Source: Paenalicyclobacillus mengziensis
GTDB taxonomy: Bacteria; Bacillota; Bacilli; Alicyclobacillales; Alicyclobacillaceae
Direction of reading: 5' to 3'
Assembly: GCF_017298635.1 (NCBI RefSeq)
Contig: NZ_CP071182.1
Span: 4,564,001 to 4,628,000, forward strand
DNA: 64,000 nucleotides
Shown here: in pieces, positions 25,269 to 34,461 of the stretch
How the letters are laid out: every line of letters starts with the position of its first letter
How positions within the stretch are numbered: the stretch's first letter is position 1
Notes under the pieces: model-generated
The model's database searches: none
Told to the model about the DNA's origin: nothing
Seen by the model: the letters and a program-made list of their open reading frames with translations, nothing else
Translations under genes and position numbers: made by a program

Positions 25269-25643
25269 TTAGAGTTGCTCCACGACAGCCACAGCAAAAG
25301 CCATCTCCGTTGAATGTGAAATAGAGACGTGCCAAATCAGTCCCTGTCTTGTCAGTACGTGGTCGGCGTTCATAAAGTGCACCACAAGTCCCTGTTCTGT
25401 TGTTTTTAATTCCACAGAGGTCATGCCAAGGCGGGCCAGTCCGACGCCGCTCGCTTTTGCCATGGCTTCCTTTGCTGCGAACCGTCCGGCGACGAATTCA
25501 AAACGTCTTGTTTCGTGGAGTAGAGATGCAAATTCTGCTTCAGATGGCGACAGGACCCGTGCCAGGAACCCATCGCCATAGCGCTGGCACGCCTTGGCGA
25601 TACGTGGAATTTCAATGACATCACTGCCTAGTCCGAGAATCAC
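25269..25643 (-). CDS. acpS: Holo-[acyl-carrier-protein] synthase
   Basis: 124 aa from GTG at 25643; AGGAG lies only three bases upstream, an unusually short spacing. AcpS-type 4'-phosphopantetheinyl transferase with GLGSDVIEIPRIAKA (metal aspartate) and the FVAGRFAAKEAMAKASG motif carrying the second metal ligand. It transfers phosphopantetheine from CoA to acyl carrier protein. It leads the acpS-nnr-ydcC-alr-ndoAI-ndoA operon. Confidence 0.97.
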   Translation of the reverse strand: MILGLGSDVIEIPRIAKACQRYGDGFLARVLSPSEAEFASLLHETRRFEFVAGRFAAKEAMAKASGVGLARLGMTSVELKTTEQGLVVHFMNADHVLTRQGLIWHVSISHSTEMAFAVAVVEQL

Positions 25644-25670
25644 AGTCTCCTGTCGACCCCTTCTTCATTT

Positions 25671-25764
25671 TCTGTTAACCTTTATTGTCTGTTGACCTTT
25701 ATTGTCTGTTGACCTTTATTGTCTGTTGACCTCTATTGTCTGTTGACCTTTATTGTCTGTTGAC
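25671..25764. repeat. 17-bp tandem repeat, 5.5 copies
   Basis: Unit tctgttgacctttattg at 25671, 25688, 25705, 25722 and 25739, plus nine bases at 25756. Copies differ by single substitutions. Each contains TTGAC on the plus strand. It lies in the divergent gap between acpS and a membrane-protein gene, beginning 27 bp upstream of the acpS start. Confidence 0.95.
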
Positions 25765-25908
25765 GAATCACATGTTCTGTGCGTCGAACATGCAAACTAA
25801 AACGAAGATCTGTCCTCTCTAACCTTCCTGACTTGTCCGGCTGGACAAGTAGCGGTAGACTCTGCATGTAAATAGACAGAGCATCTCCCTACGAACTCTG
25901 TGCCAAGG

Positions 25909-25952
25909 CGCGTCTCTATGTACAAGAAAGCGCGTCTCTATGTACAAGAAAG
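25909..25952. repeat. 22-bp tandem duplication over a start codon
   Basis: Two exact copies beginning cgcgtctctatgtacaaga (25909-25930, 25931-25952). Each carries an ATG, but the copies are out of frame with each other. The second ATG opens the membrane-protein gene. Confidence 0.9.
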
Positions 25953-26710
25953 GTGGAAACTGCTTGGTCAGGAGGTTTTGGCTTTCTTTTATCAGCCTAG
26001 TCATCTTTTTGCTCGTTGTTGATGTCGTCTCCTGGTTATATATTGTAACCCACTTGACCCTGCAAGTCGCGGGAAGCGGACTAGGGGACAGCTTCGTCCT
26101 GCCAACCGAAGCTCCCTCCATCTGGAGTTTCATCCAACCCGTGACAACCAAGGATTGGCTCGCACCCATCCTTGTGTTAGTCGTTCAAGTCTGGCTTACA
26201 GGTGGATTTTACGGAACACTCATCCGCATGAATACAAGTGAACAAGTCAGCCCAACAAATTTCGTATATGATGCATTCCGAAGTTTTGGCAAGCTCTTGT
26301 TATGGAATCTTCTATGGGCAGCCGCTGCCGTTGCCGTAGTCGGGCTCAATCGAGTCTTACCCGCTTTTGGGCCTGCGCTTTTCGTTCTCTTGCTCGTGCT
26401 CCGGTTTGTTTTTTTGTTTGGCAACATCGCACTTGTTGCTGAACGAGACCCGAGGTACGCACTGAAACTTGCACCGAATCTCTTGATTTCGCGATGGCTC
26501 ACAATGCTGCCCTATGCTATCGTATTGGTGCTTCTAGGGGACCTTGGAAGACGGTTGTCGGGCATTCTTTCGCACCATGGAACCCTATTCATCGCCGCCA
26601 TCTATACTGTCCTCGCTGCCTGGGTTTTACATATGGTCGTCGCACGGTATTTAGTTTTTTCGCGGTGGAACGAGCGACGACTGAATATTGATTCTGTGGC
26701 TGAAAGTTGA
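25940..26710 (+). CDS. Polytopic membrane protein of unknown function
   Basis: 256 aa from ATG at 25940. Five or six hydrophobic segments are visible: about 14-36, 68-92, 115-135, 140-162, 185-205 and 214-236. The segment FGPALFVLLLVLRFVFLFGNIALVAERDPRYALKL resembles membrane proteins of the YciC/DUF975-like general architecture, in which a helix pair precedes an E-R-D-type turn, but this is not a firm family match (the motif quoted is visible near ALVAERDPRYALKL). The ribosome site AAGAAAG is weak and comes from the duplicated 22-bp unit. No enzyme motif is seen. Confidence 0.65.
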   Translation: MYKKGGNCLVRRFWLSFISLVIFLLVVDVVSWLYIVTHLTLQVAGSGLGDSFVLPTEAPSIWSFIQPVTTKDWLAPILVLVVQVWLTGGFYGTLIRMNTSEQVSPTNFVYDAFRSFGKLLLWNLLWAAAAVAVVGLNRVLPAFGPALFVLLLVLRFVFLFGNIALVAERDPRYALKLAPNLLISRWLTMLPYAIVLVLLGDLGRRLSGILSHHGTLFIAAIYTVLAAWVLHMVVARYLVFSRWNERRLNIDSVAES

Positions 26711-26829
26711 GCACGACTGTGGCACAATAAGACTGTCTGGCCACCAGATTGACAGATGTTTTCTGAGTGGACAAAAGAGGGTATATCACCTTACATGTAG
26801 AAACTTATCAGAAAGCGGGGTGGTGAGGA

Positions 26830-27009
26830 GTGCTGCATTTAGCGATTAAGGCTATTTTCGCCGTCCTCATTGCATTTTTATTCACATTATTTGTTGCAAA
26901 ACGCCCAGGCGCCGGGCAGATAACGAGGCGGAAACTCATTGCCCTGTTTGTCGTCGGCCTCATTATTAGTGGTGTTATGCTGGCCTCTGACAACTTATAT
27001 GCAACCTGA
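26830..27009 (+). CDS. Small two-helix membrane protein (59 aa)
   Basis: GTG at 26830, directly preceded in frame by a stop, so this is the only upstream limit; the site GGTGGTGAGGA overlaps it. Two hydrophobic segments (about 5-23 and 38-54) flank a basic loop KRPGAGQITRRK. It is codirectional with the 256-aa membrane protein, 119 bp downstream. No family was recognised. Initiation spacing is not ideal, but uninterrupted amphipathic coding structure favours a real gene. Confidence 0.5.
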   Translation: MLHLAIKAIFAVLIAFLFTLFVAKRPGAGQITRRKLIALFVVGLIISGVMLASDNLYAT

Positions 27010-27110
27010 CCCAGCGGCTTTCGATTTTTTCTGATGAGCGTCAAAACAACAACGGCTCCCTATGAAAACACCGGCTGCAAACAACGGCCAATCTACTCGG
27101 AAAATAACGC

Positions 27111-27296
27111 CTAATCTACACGGGTCCAAAAGCGACTGTAGCGCTCGACGTAAGACTCACGCTCACCCCGCTTGGGCCCATTTTCATCTTCAGGAGGAAT
27201 GACCGTCTGACCGCAACTCGGACATGTCCAAGGTTCGTCAAAAGTTGCGCTCGAATAAGCGGGTTCCTTGCAGTACGGACAAATAGCAGACGGCAT
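27111..27296 (-). CDS. Small zinc-ribbon protein
   Basis: 61 aa from ATG at 27296 after GGGAGGAT. CPYC at residues 6-9 and CPSC at 25-28 form a rubredoxin-like zinc ribbon followed by an acidic, then charged C-terminal tail. Convergent with the small membrane gene. Function unknown. Confidence 0.7.
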   Translation of the reverse strand: MPSAICPYCKEPAYSSATFDEPWTCPSCGQTVIPPEDENGPKRGERESYVERYSRFWTRVD

Positions 27297-27449
27297 CTTA
27301 GAATCCTCCCAAAACACTTCTTATTGGTCATTTCTGGCTGTCTATTACATTATCCAATTTTTTTACGATTTCTTCAAGAAATTAGCGGGCTGTAGAGATT
27401 GTCGCCGTTATTGGACATGAACCCGGTCAAACCCATTCTGATGACAAGG

Positions 27450-27659
27450 AATAACGCGCTCTCGAAGTGTTATTGACCTCATCCCAGTTGGACCTACACG
27501 GAATAACGAGTTCTGAACGCGTTAAGCGCTCAACGTGGACAAATAACGCTTTGTGAAAGTGTTATTTCCTCAGTGTCAGACAATAACGCGTCAGGAACGC
27601 GTTATTGTCACTGAATCTAGTTTTAAATACGTTGAATAGCACGTTCTCACCTTGTTATC
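27450..27659. repeat. Five-palindrome intergenic element, copy 1
   Basis: Five 25-bp dyads start at 27450, 27502, 27542, 27582 and 27635, giving spacings of 52, 40, 40 and 53 bp. The consensus is AATAACGCGTT-N3-AACGCGTTATT; the fourth unit is almost perfect. A related element with the same geometry lies at 55191-55400, and the second and fifth units share copy-specific variants (GTTAAG end; GTTGAATAGCACGTT start). A looser half-site pair precedes it near 27380-27412. It ends about 110 bp before kynU and contains no gene. Not a CRISPR, because the spacers are short and unequal. Confidence 0.9.
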
Positions 27660-27767
27660 CATGATCCATGAGGCGCAAACGGGCATGGCGAGAGCAACAG
27701 GATAGAAATCGACCTTTCTACTCGATGCCATCTTGCGTGACCGAGAACAATCACAGGAGGAACGAAA

Positions 27768-29051
27768 GTGACGAGCGACAAATTCACTCGAGCACAGGCA
27801 CTTGAATTGGATAAAAACGATGACCTTGCGGCGTTCCGAGACAGGTTCTATGTTCAGCCAGGTGTCCTCTATTTTGACGGCAACTCCCTCGGACTATTGT
27901 CCAAGTCCGCCGAGGCAGCCATACAACAGGCTGTTGAGGCGTGGAAATCATTTGCGGTAGACGGCTGGACGCACGGACCTGACCCATGGTTTCACCTCCC
28001 TGAAAAACTCGGTACACTGACCGCCTCCTTGATTGGCGCGCATCCATATGAGGTCAGCGTAAGCGGATCGACGACGTCAAATCTCCATGCTCTACTCGCC
28101 ACATTTTACCGTCCATCTGGTTCTCGAACGAAGATCCTCGCTGATTCAGAGAATTTTCCATCCGACCTGTATGCGATGCACAGCCACCTTGCACTTCACA
28201 ATCGGCCTGAAACCGATCTCATCCTCATCGGACCGGACGCAACGGGACTCATCTCTGAGGATGACATCGTTTCTGCGATGACCGACGATGTGGCCGTTGT
28301 GGTGCTACCGTCCGTCTGGTACAAGTCCGGGCAGTTGGTCGATATGGAGAGGTTGACAAAGGAGGCACACCGAAGAGGCATCGTGATCGGGTTCGATCTC
28401 GCTCACTCCATCGGCGTCATTGGGCACCATGTGCATGATATCGGCGTGGATTTTGCCATCTGGTGCAACTACAAGTACGTTAGTGCCGGACCTGGAGCAA
28501 CAGCGGGCCTCTACGTGCACGAGTCTCATCACGACTTGGCTCCTGGCTTAGCCGGTTGGTTCGGATCTGACAAGGAACGGCAGTTCAACATGGAGTTTCC
28601 CTTGGCACCCGCCGCAAGCGCCCGAAAATGGCAGCTTGGTACACCGCCAATTCTCTCGACCGTTGCAATCGGGGCCTCCCTGGAGTTGATTCAGGAGGCA
28701 GGAATTGCCGCAATTCGGGCGAAGTCCCTCAATCAGACCACTTTTCTCCGCCAACTACTTGAGCATTTTGTCATTGAAGCAGGGCTCGGCGGCCAAATCC
28801 GAACGCCTCGTGAAGACGACCACCGGGGCGGGCATATCGCGTTTGAACACGAGGACGCAGTTCAACTCGGGAAAGCACTTAGGGACGTGGGGGTTGTACC
28901 CGACTTTCGTCCGCCCGTCACCTTGCGTTTTGCCCCTGTCCCGTTGTACACCAGCTATCAAGACATCTGGGACGCTGTCATGGTGATTCGCGACCTCCTT
29001 CAAAATGGACGGCACCGTCAGTACAGCAGGGAGCGAGACGTGGTGAGCTGA
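27768..29051 (+). CDS. kynU: Kynureninase
   Basis: 427 aa from GTG, seven bases after GGAGG. Fold-type I PLP enzyme: YFDGNSLGLL near residue 35, the phosphate-binding SGSTTSNLHALL, the DLAHSIGV aspartate block, and PLP lysine K236 in CNYKYVSAGPG. It cleaves kynurenine to anthranilate and alanine in tryptophan catabolism. The usual partners kynA (dioxygenase) and kynB (formamidase) are not in the window. The palindromic array lies immediately upstream, and an S9 peptidase follows by 57 bp. Confidence 0.95.
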   Translation: MTSDKFTRAQALELDKNDDLAAFRDRFYVQPGVLYFDGNSLGLLSKSAEAAIQQAVEAWKSFAVDGWTHGPDPWFHLPEKLGTLTASLIGAHPYEVSVSGSTTSNLHALLATFYRPSGSRTKILADSENFPSDLYAMHSHLALHNRPETDLILIGPDATGLISEDDIVSAMTDDVAVVVLPSVWYKSGQLVDMERLTKEAHRRGIVIGFDLAHSIGVIGHHVHDIGVDFAIWCNYKYVSAGPGATAGLYVHESHHDLAPGLAGWFGSDKERQFNMEFPLAPAASARKWQLGTPPILSTVAIGASLELIQEAGIAAIRAKSLNQTTFLRQLLEHFVIEAGLGGQIRTPREDDHRGGHIAFEHEDAVQLGKALRDVGVVPDFRPPVTLRFAPVPLYTSYQDIWDAVMVIRDLLQNGRHRQYSRERDVVS

Positions 29052-29108
29052 GCTCGGCAAAGCAGAACAAAGCAGAAGAGTAAAAGATGACTTAGGAGGC
29101 GAATTGAT

Positions 29109-30995
29109 TTGACGGATACAAAGGTCAGTGACAATCGTGCCAAGCAGTCTTCAGCCATTCCCATTGAACGCTATATGGAAATTCGTTCGGCATCTGGTCC
29201 AAGCTTCTCATACGATGACCAGACGATGTACTTTCTTTCAACCATGACCGGTATGAATCAGGTCTGGAGTCTTACTGATGGCATCTCGTGGCCGAGACAA
29301 GTCAGCTTCTTTCCTGACAGAGTCATGGCAGTCTCCGCGAGTCCAACAGACGACAGACTTGTCATCAACGCCGACCAAGGCGGCAGTGAAAACGCTCAAC
29401 TTTTTATGACAGACAGTCAAGGTGTGAACGTTGTTGACCTTTCATGCGATAGCGCGCACATTTTCAATTTTGCCAGTTGGTCGCCTGACGGCAGGTATTT
29501 TTCCTATACCAGCAATCAACGAAATGGCCGCGCTTTCGACGTATACCTCTACGACGTCGAAGCTAAAACCCATACGCCTGTTCACCAAAGCGACTTCACC
29601 AATCGTGCAGGCAGGTTTCATCCGTCCGGGACATCGATACTGATGTCTCGCCATTACAGCAATCTGAACAACGACCTGTTTCTCGTCAACATCATGAGCG
29701 GGGAAACTAAGCTTTTGACGCCGCATGACGGGGAGGCTTCGTATGCACAAGGGCAGTTTTCCCCAGACGGACGGTTTCTCTATATCCTGTCCGACTACGA
29801 GAGTGAATTCACGCGAGTGGCGCGTATTCGTCTAGCGGACCTCGAAATGACTTGGCTCACAGCTGATGAATGGGATGCAGAAAACCTAAGCCTGTCGCCT
29901 GACGGCCGGTACTTGGCCTTTACAAAAAACGAAGATGGAACATCGCGCTTATTTGTCGCAAGGTTATCCGAGAGCGATACCATGGCTGACGATGGACCGA
30001 CACTCGTCTCTGTTGATGACTTGCCTGATACGCCTGTAGGTGTCATCGCGGAAATACGCTTTGCTCGCACCACGCCAAAACTCGCATTGACCCTTAGCGC
30101 CCCTTCTGCTGGCGTGGATATTTGGACATTGGATGTGGCAACACGGGTGCTGCTTCGGACCACTTTCGCTGCGAGCTCCGGTGTTCCGCAAAATGCGTTT
30201 GTCACCCCCCAACTGATTCATTACCCGTCTTTTGATGGGTTGTCCATCCCAGCGTATTACTACCTACCACAAGGTGTTGAAGGACCCTATTCCGTTGTCG
30301 TGTATGTTCACGGCGGTCCCGAGTCGCAAAGTCGCAACGGGTTTAATGCCGTGATTCAGTACTTCGTCAATCAGGGTTATGCGGTTCTTGTGCCAAACGT
30401 CCGTGGCAGCAGTGGTTATGGTCGAACCTATGTGCACCTTGATGATGTGCAAAAACGCATGGATTCGGTGCACGACCTTGCTATGTGCGTTGACTGGTTG
30501 GTCCAGCATGGCAATGCAAAGCGGGACGCCATCGCGGTCATGGGCGGGAGTTACGGCGGGTTTATGGTTCTTGCAGCGGTTACCCATTATGCAGACCTCT
30601 GGGCTGCTGGCGTTGATACAGTTGGGATTGCTAACCTGAGAACATTTATCGAGAACACGAGCCCATACCGGCGACATTTGCGAGAATGCGAATACGGAAC
30701 GATTGAGGACGACGGAGAATTCTTTGATGCCATCTCGCCGATTCATCACGTAGACAACATCAAGGCACCGATGATGGTCATCCATGGTGCCAACGATCCT
30801 CGCGTCCCAATTGACGAGGCAGAACAAATTGTGGCTGCACTGAAGGCCCGGCAGCATCCCGTCAACTACCTGCGCTTCGAAGATGAAGGACATGGCATTG
30901 TCAAACTGGCAAACCGCATTGTCTCGAACGGACAAATCGCGGCCTTTCTCAAGCAGTATCTTGGCAACGGAGCCGGGGCATCCGCGCAGTCATAA
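29109..30995 (+). CDS. S9-family peptidase (acylaminoacyl-peptidase type)
   Basis: 628 aa from TTG, nine bases after AGGAGG. The N-terminal beta-propeller (about 20-370) has repeats of the type SPDGRYLAFTKN. The C-terminal alpha/beta hydrolase has the nucleophile in GGSYGGFM, aspartate in GANDPRV and histidine in DEGHGI. Oligopeptidases of this group trim short peptides in the cytoplasm; no signal peptide is present. The gene probably shares a transcript with kynU, though no functional link is obvious. Confidence 0.92.
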   Translation: MTDTKVSDNRAKQSSAIPIERYMEIRSASGPSFSYDDQTMYFLSTMTGMNQVWSLTDGISWPRQVSFFPDRVMAVSASPTDDRLVINADQGGSENAQLFMTDSQGVNVVDLSCDSAHIFNFASWSPDGRYFSYTSNQRNGRAFDVYLYDVEAKTHTPVHQSDFTNRAGRFHPSGTSILMSRHYSNLNNDLFLVNIMSGETKLLTPHDGEASYAQGQFSPDGRFLYILSDYESEFTRVARIRLADLEMTWLTADEWDAENLSLSPDGRYLAFTKNEDGTSRLFVARLSESDTMADDGPTLVSVDDLPDTPVGVIAEIRFARTTPKLALTLSAPSAGVDIWTLDVATRVLLRTTFAASSGVPQNAFVTPQLIHYPSFDGLSIPAYYYLPQGVEGPYSVVVYVHGGPESQSRNGFNAVIQYFVNQGYAVLVPNVRGSSGYGRTYVHLDDVQKRMDSVHDLAMCVDWLVQHGNAKRDAIAVMGGSYGGFMVLAAVTHYADLWAAGVDTVGIANLRTFIENTSPYRRHLRECEYGTIEDDGEFFDAISPIHHVDNIKAPMMVIHGANDPRVPIDEAEQIVAALKARQHPVNYLRFEDEGHGIVKLANRIVSNGQIAAFLKQYLGNGAGASAQS

Positions 30996-31098
30996 GAGCT
31001 TGCTGTCCCATGACGCCGACTGCTCAATTGTGGTACAGTGTTGGAATGGAAGTGCCACGAACGTTGTACCATGCGGCAGGAAACGGGAGGCAACAGGA

Positions 31099-31845
31099 AT
31101 GATAGTTACAAAAAGCAAACATGAGATAGAGATCATGCGGGAAGCCGGAAAAGTCGTGGCGGGTTGCCACGCTGCACTGGCAGACTTCATCAAACCAGGA
31201 ATAACAACCCTTGAAATCGATAATTTTGTAGAGAATTTCATAACCAAGTACGAAATGGAGCCTGCCCAGAAGGGATATAACGGCTATCCATTCGCAGCCT
31301 GTACATCTGTCAACGACGTGATTTGCCATGGCTTCCCGAGCGATTACCGTCTAAAAGACGGAGACATCATTACTGTAGACATGGTTGCATTACACAAGGG
31401 ACTTCATGCGGATTCCGCATGGAGCTATGCCATCGGGGACATCAGCGAGGAAGCAAAGCACCTCATGGCTGTCACGCATAAGGCACTGTTCATTGGCATT
31501 GAACAGGCCGTGGTGGATAATCAAATCTCCGACATCGGGCATGCCATCCAAACCTATGTTGAATCGGAAGGATTGGCCGTTGTCAGAGAATATATCGGTC
31601 ACGGAATTGGCCGACAGATGCACGAAAAACCAGAAGTTCTGCATTATGGTCCACCGCACAAGGGACCCCGCATCCGCAAAGGCATGACCTTTACCATCGA
31701 ACCGATGGTAAACACCGGGACATACCAGACAAAGCTTGAGAATGATGGATGGACCGTCCGTACTGCGGATGGAGGCCTGAGCATTCAGTACGAGCACACA
31801 CTCGCCATCACAGACAACGGACCAGACATTCTCACTCAGTTATAA
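31099..31845 (+). CDS. map: Methionine aminopeptidase, type I
   Basis: 248 aa from ATG after GGGAGG; the frame is open further upstream over the S9 gene end. Pita-bread fold with metal ligands in DGDIITVDMVAL, HADSAW, the IGHGIGRQMHE histidine, TIEPM and the final YEHT glutamate. It removes the initiator methionine. It lacks the N-terminal zinc extension of some Gram-positive second copies. The 240 bp after it hold no gene, only degenerate repeats of the type aaactgcttgcgaaaa. Confidence 0.95.
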   Translation: MIVTKSKHEIEIMREAGKVVAGCHAALADFIKPGITTLEIDNFVENFITKYEMEPAQKGYNGYPFAACTSVNDVICHGFPSDYRLKDGDIITVDMVALHKGLHADSAWSYAIGDISEEAKHLMAVTHKALFIGIEQAVVDNQISDIGHAIQTYVESEGLAVVREYIGHGIGRQMHEKPEVLHYGPPHKGPRIRKGMTFTIEPMVNTGTYQTKLENDGWTVRTADGGLSIQYEHTLAITDNGPDILTQL

Positions 31846-32087
31846 TCATCCGTTTCGACGGTTTGCGAAAACTGCTTACAAAATTGCGTACCAAACTGCT
31901 TGCGAAAACGGCTTGCTTGCGAAAGCTACCTGTCTGCAGTGTCATGCGCAGAGAAGTCGAAAGGACGAAGTGTGCACGCGAGATGGCGTGACACTGCGTC
32001 CCTTTGTCTTCCGTGACGGGTGCCTGCCTGAGTCATGCTTCGTCAGGAACTTGACCGGGAGCGGGGGCTACCAGGAACTGACCTAGC

Positions 32088-33260
32088 CTAGCCTACGTGT
32101 GCGCCAAATACAACTGCCCCAAGTGAACCGAGCAAATAAGAGGCGACACCGACGATAATACCAACCGCGGTCATTTCCAGCCCGCTTGTAAACCAGCTTC
32201 GCGACGTAATCAAACTCTTCGCAGCACCCACCGCAAAGTGTGCCAGGATACTGACAATCCCTGCGGCAATCAGCGCTGGGAAACCGCTCATAAAGAAAAA
32301 CGGGATGAGCGGAATTAAGCCGCCAACCAAAGTTGACAGAGCCCCGAAAATGGCGGACCGCCAAGGACTTCCGAGACTCGCTTCATGAAAGCCAAATTCC
32401 TCTTGCACCATGGTCTTCAAAAACTGGTCTTCATCCCCGGCAATCTGGTCGGCAATACGGGCCGATTCCTCCGCCGAAAATCCTTTTAGTTGATAGAGTA
32501 ATCCCAATTCCTCGACTTCGTGGTCTGGGTCCTGTTGAATTTCTTGCCGCTCTTGCGACAACGTGGTTTGCATCACTTCGTTCTCTGATTTTGTCGCAAG
32601 CCAAGCACCGGCCCCCATCGAAAGTGTGCTCGCCAAAGCCCCAAAAAAACCACTGATGAGGACCGTGTGCGTGTTCGCCGTATAGCCAGCGACACCAGAA
32701 ATAATGCCAAAAATGGCTCCAAGGCCATCGTTTACGCCGTAGATGGCGTCGCCTACCCAATCGCTCGATCCGCTTGCATGCCGCTCATTTTTCCACAGCT
32801 TGGACAGACGTTTCTCCACTCCGCCTGACGTCGTCCTTTCTGACGCTTCAAACAGTTGGTCCATGTCCTGGTGAGCAGCCTCGTCTGCATCGATCTCATC
32901 AAGGATGTTCTGGATACTGGCATCGTCAAGGACATTTCGTAAAGACGAGTACCACGTCATGTTGCCGTGTTCCACGTCGTCAATTTGCTTCATTAACTCG
33001 GCTGTATTCATGTTTTGCGGCAGTTCTACGTTTGGTTCTACGAGGTCGTCCACGGCGTACCCGAGTTCCTGTAATTTCACTACCCAGGTTCGGGCATGTT
33101 TAAACTCTATCTCGGCCAGTTTTTGAAGGATATCCTTCTTCCGTTCATCCCGTTCACGCTGTGCCGAGAGTTCGTACAGTCGGGCTGCCTCCATCTCGCG
33201 GCGCCAACTCTCGACCAATGTTTTTTTTAAATAGTCTAGATTTTCTCCGTTCATGTTCAA
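32088..33260 (-). CDS. Ferritin-like / VIT1 fusion membrane protein (MbfA-like)
   Basis: 390 aa from TTG at 33260, seven bases after GGAGGT; ATG at 33254 is the alternative. The N-terminal ferritin-like di-iron domain (about 10-150) has E/H ligands in REMEAARLYE, EIEFKHA and DEIDADEAAHQD. The C-terminal VIT1/CCC1 transporter (about 165-390) has five hydrophobic helices and the VNDGLGAIFGIISG motif. In MbfA-type proteins the two parts export iron and reduce oxidative stress. It is monocistronic here and the regulator is not evident. Confidence 0.9.
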   Translation of the reverse strand: MNMNGENLDYLKKTLVESWRREMEAARLYELSAQRERDERKKDILQKLAEIEFKHARTWVVKLQELGYAVDDLVEPNVELPQNMNTAELMKQIDDVEHGNMTWYSSLRNVLDDASIQNILDEIDADEAAHQDMDQLFEASERTTSGGVEKRLSKLWKNERHASGSSDWVGDAIYGVNDGLGAIFGIISGVAGYTANTHTVLISGFFGALASTLSMGAGAWLATKSENEVMQTTLSQERQEIQQDPDHEVEELGLLYQLKGFSAEESARIADQIAGDEDQFLKTMVQEEFGFHEASLGSPWRSAIFGALSTLVGGLIPLIPFFFMSGFPALIAAGIVSILAHFAVGAAKSLITSRSWFTSGLEMTAVGIIVGVASYLLGSLGAVVFGAHVG

Positions 33261-33327
33261 TTTGTCTACCTCCATTGCAGCCTATTGTAACATGAACCTA
33301 TAGACACTATCGCGGGGGTTGAGTGAT

Positions 33328-33702
33328 ATGGCGATTTACGTAAAAAGGGTGTACGAACCTGCATCCAAAGATGACGGCCAGCGCATACTTGTCGACCGTC
33401 TGTGGCCGCGAGGTCTTTCGAAAGAACAGGCTCACATCGATGAATGGGTGAAAGTTCTTGCTCCCAGCAATGAGCTTCGCAAATGGTTTCACGCTCACCC
33501 CAGCGAGTATCTCGAGTTCTGTCTACGCTATCGAGCAGAACTGCTCTCGTCAGACGATGCCAAAACCGAGATCGCCAGATTCGCAAAACTGGCTCGACAT
33601 CAAACAGTGACCCTCCTGTTTGGTTCAAAGTCCATGGAAACGAACAATGCTGTGGTACTCGCTGGCATCGTTCAGGAGTGGACGAGCAACAGATCGTTGT
33701 AG
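33328..33702 (+). CDS. DUF488 protein, YeaO type
   Basis: 124 aa from ATG at 33328, eight bases after GGGGG. Shows the family signature VKRVYEPASKDDGQRILVDR split over LVDRLWPRG, then WVKVLAPSNELRKWF and a C-terminal TLLFGSK block. Small cytoplasmic proteins of this type are widespread and uncharacterised. It is divergent from the MbfA-like gene. Confidence 0.85.
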   Translation: MAIYVKRVYEPASKDDGQRILVDRLWPRGLSKEQAHIDEWVKVLAPSNELRKWFHAHPSEYLEFCLRYRAELLSSDDAKTEIARFAKLARHQTVTLLFGSKSMETNNAVVLAGIVQEWTSNRSL

Positions 33703-33759
33703 TAAGTCAGCATCAGTGGTCGTGATTCTGACGGATATTGTGTCTGACGGGGATTGTTT

Positions 33760-34146
33760 CTAATTGACGGGCGACAGTCCATCTTCGTCTAATAGACGTT
33801 CGTCGACAGCAAAGTGTGCATTCATCAATATCTTCGCTAGGTACGAAAGCGGTGTGCTAGCAACTTCACGATACGCTCTTGTCGTGTATAGATGTCGTGC
33901 ATTAGGCAATTCCTGTTTTAACTGATTTCGCAGCTTCATCCCAGGTTTGTCCGCGTCTACCAGGATGTACACTTCGGCGTCCTGCAAAGGAATGATCCAG
34001 TCTTCCACCTTTTCATAGCTGAGTGTACCCCGCGTGCAAACGATGGAAACAGATTCCTCCAGTACCTGTAACAGTCTCTCTTTATCTGTCTTTCCTTCGA
34101 CGACAATGACCTTCCGTAATGTGGTCTTCTCGGAAGCTTCCGGCAC
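33760..34146 (-). CDS. Small Toprim-domain protein, YusF type
   Basis: 128 aa from GTG after AAGGAGT. An almost bare Toprim fold: catalytic glutamate in VIVVEGKTDKERL (E17) and the DxD-like motif VDADKPGMKLR. RNase M5 starts the same way but is longer and has a different C terminus, so a YusF-like protein fits better. A nucleotidyl-transfer or nuclease role is possible; none is shown. Confidence 0.75.
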   Translation of the reverse strand: MPEASEKTTLRKVIVVEGKTDKERLLQVLEESVSIVCTRGTLSYEKVEDWIIPLQDAEVYILVDADKPGMKLRNQLKQELPNARHLYTTRAYREVASTPLSYLAKILMNAHFAVDERLLDEDGLSPVN

Positions 34147-34461
34147 GTTACCACTCCTTGGGGATGGACTTGGACGATTGGGAATTCGCGGTGTTGGCCC
34201 GTGAAAACGCGGCCCGCGAATTCAGAGCCTGTGAAAACAGTTCGACGGATAAGAGCCTGTGACAAGTCGTTCGGGATGTGGTCACTCTACATTGTATAGT
34301 GTACCTTGTTTATCCTCACGAGACACGGCACACCGTTGACATCCGCATTGTCAAATATCAATTCAAATCAAAACAAAACAAATGGTCCAATGGTCCATTT
34401 GTCCATCCGCGAAACCCGGCCTTCGCATACGTTGTTAGCAGTCGATGAAGGAGATGACGGC
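34147..34461. other. Divergent intergenic stretch
   Basis: 315 bp between the Toprim gene and the glycine-rich gene. It contains a degenerate direct repeat, agagcctgtga, at 34228 and 34252, and a TATAGT -10-like hexamer near 34296. No gene is seen. Confidence 0.5.

Noticed and set aside
25671..25764. Transposon end or MITE
   Set aside because: Head-to-tail 17-bp units with no terminal inverted repeats or target duplication.
27450..27659. CRISPR array
   Set aside because: The repeats are palindromic, imperfect, separated by 15 or 27-28 bp, and no cas gene is near.
33760..34146. RNase M5 (rnmV)
   Set aside because: The Toprim start is similar, but the protein is too short and lacks the M5 C-terminal part.
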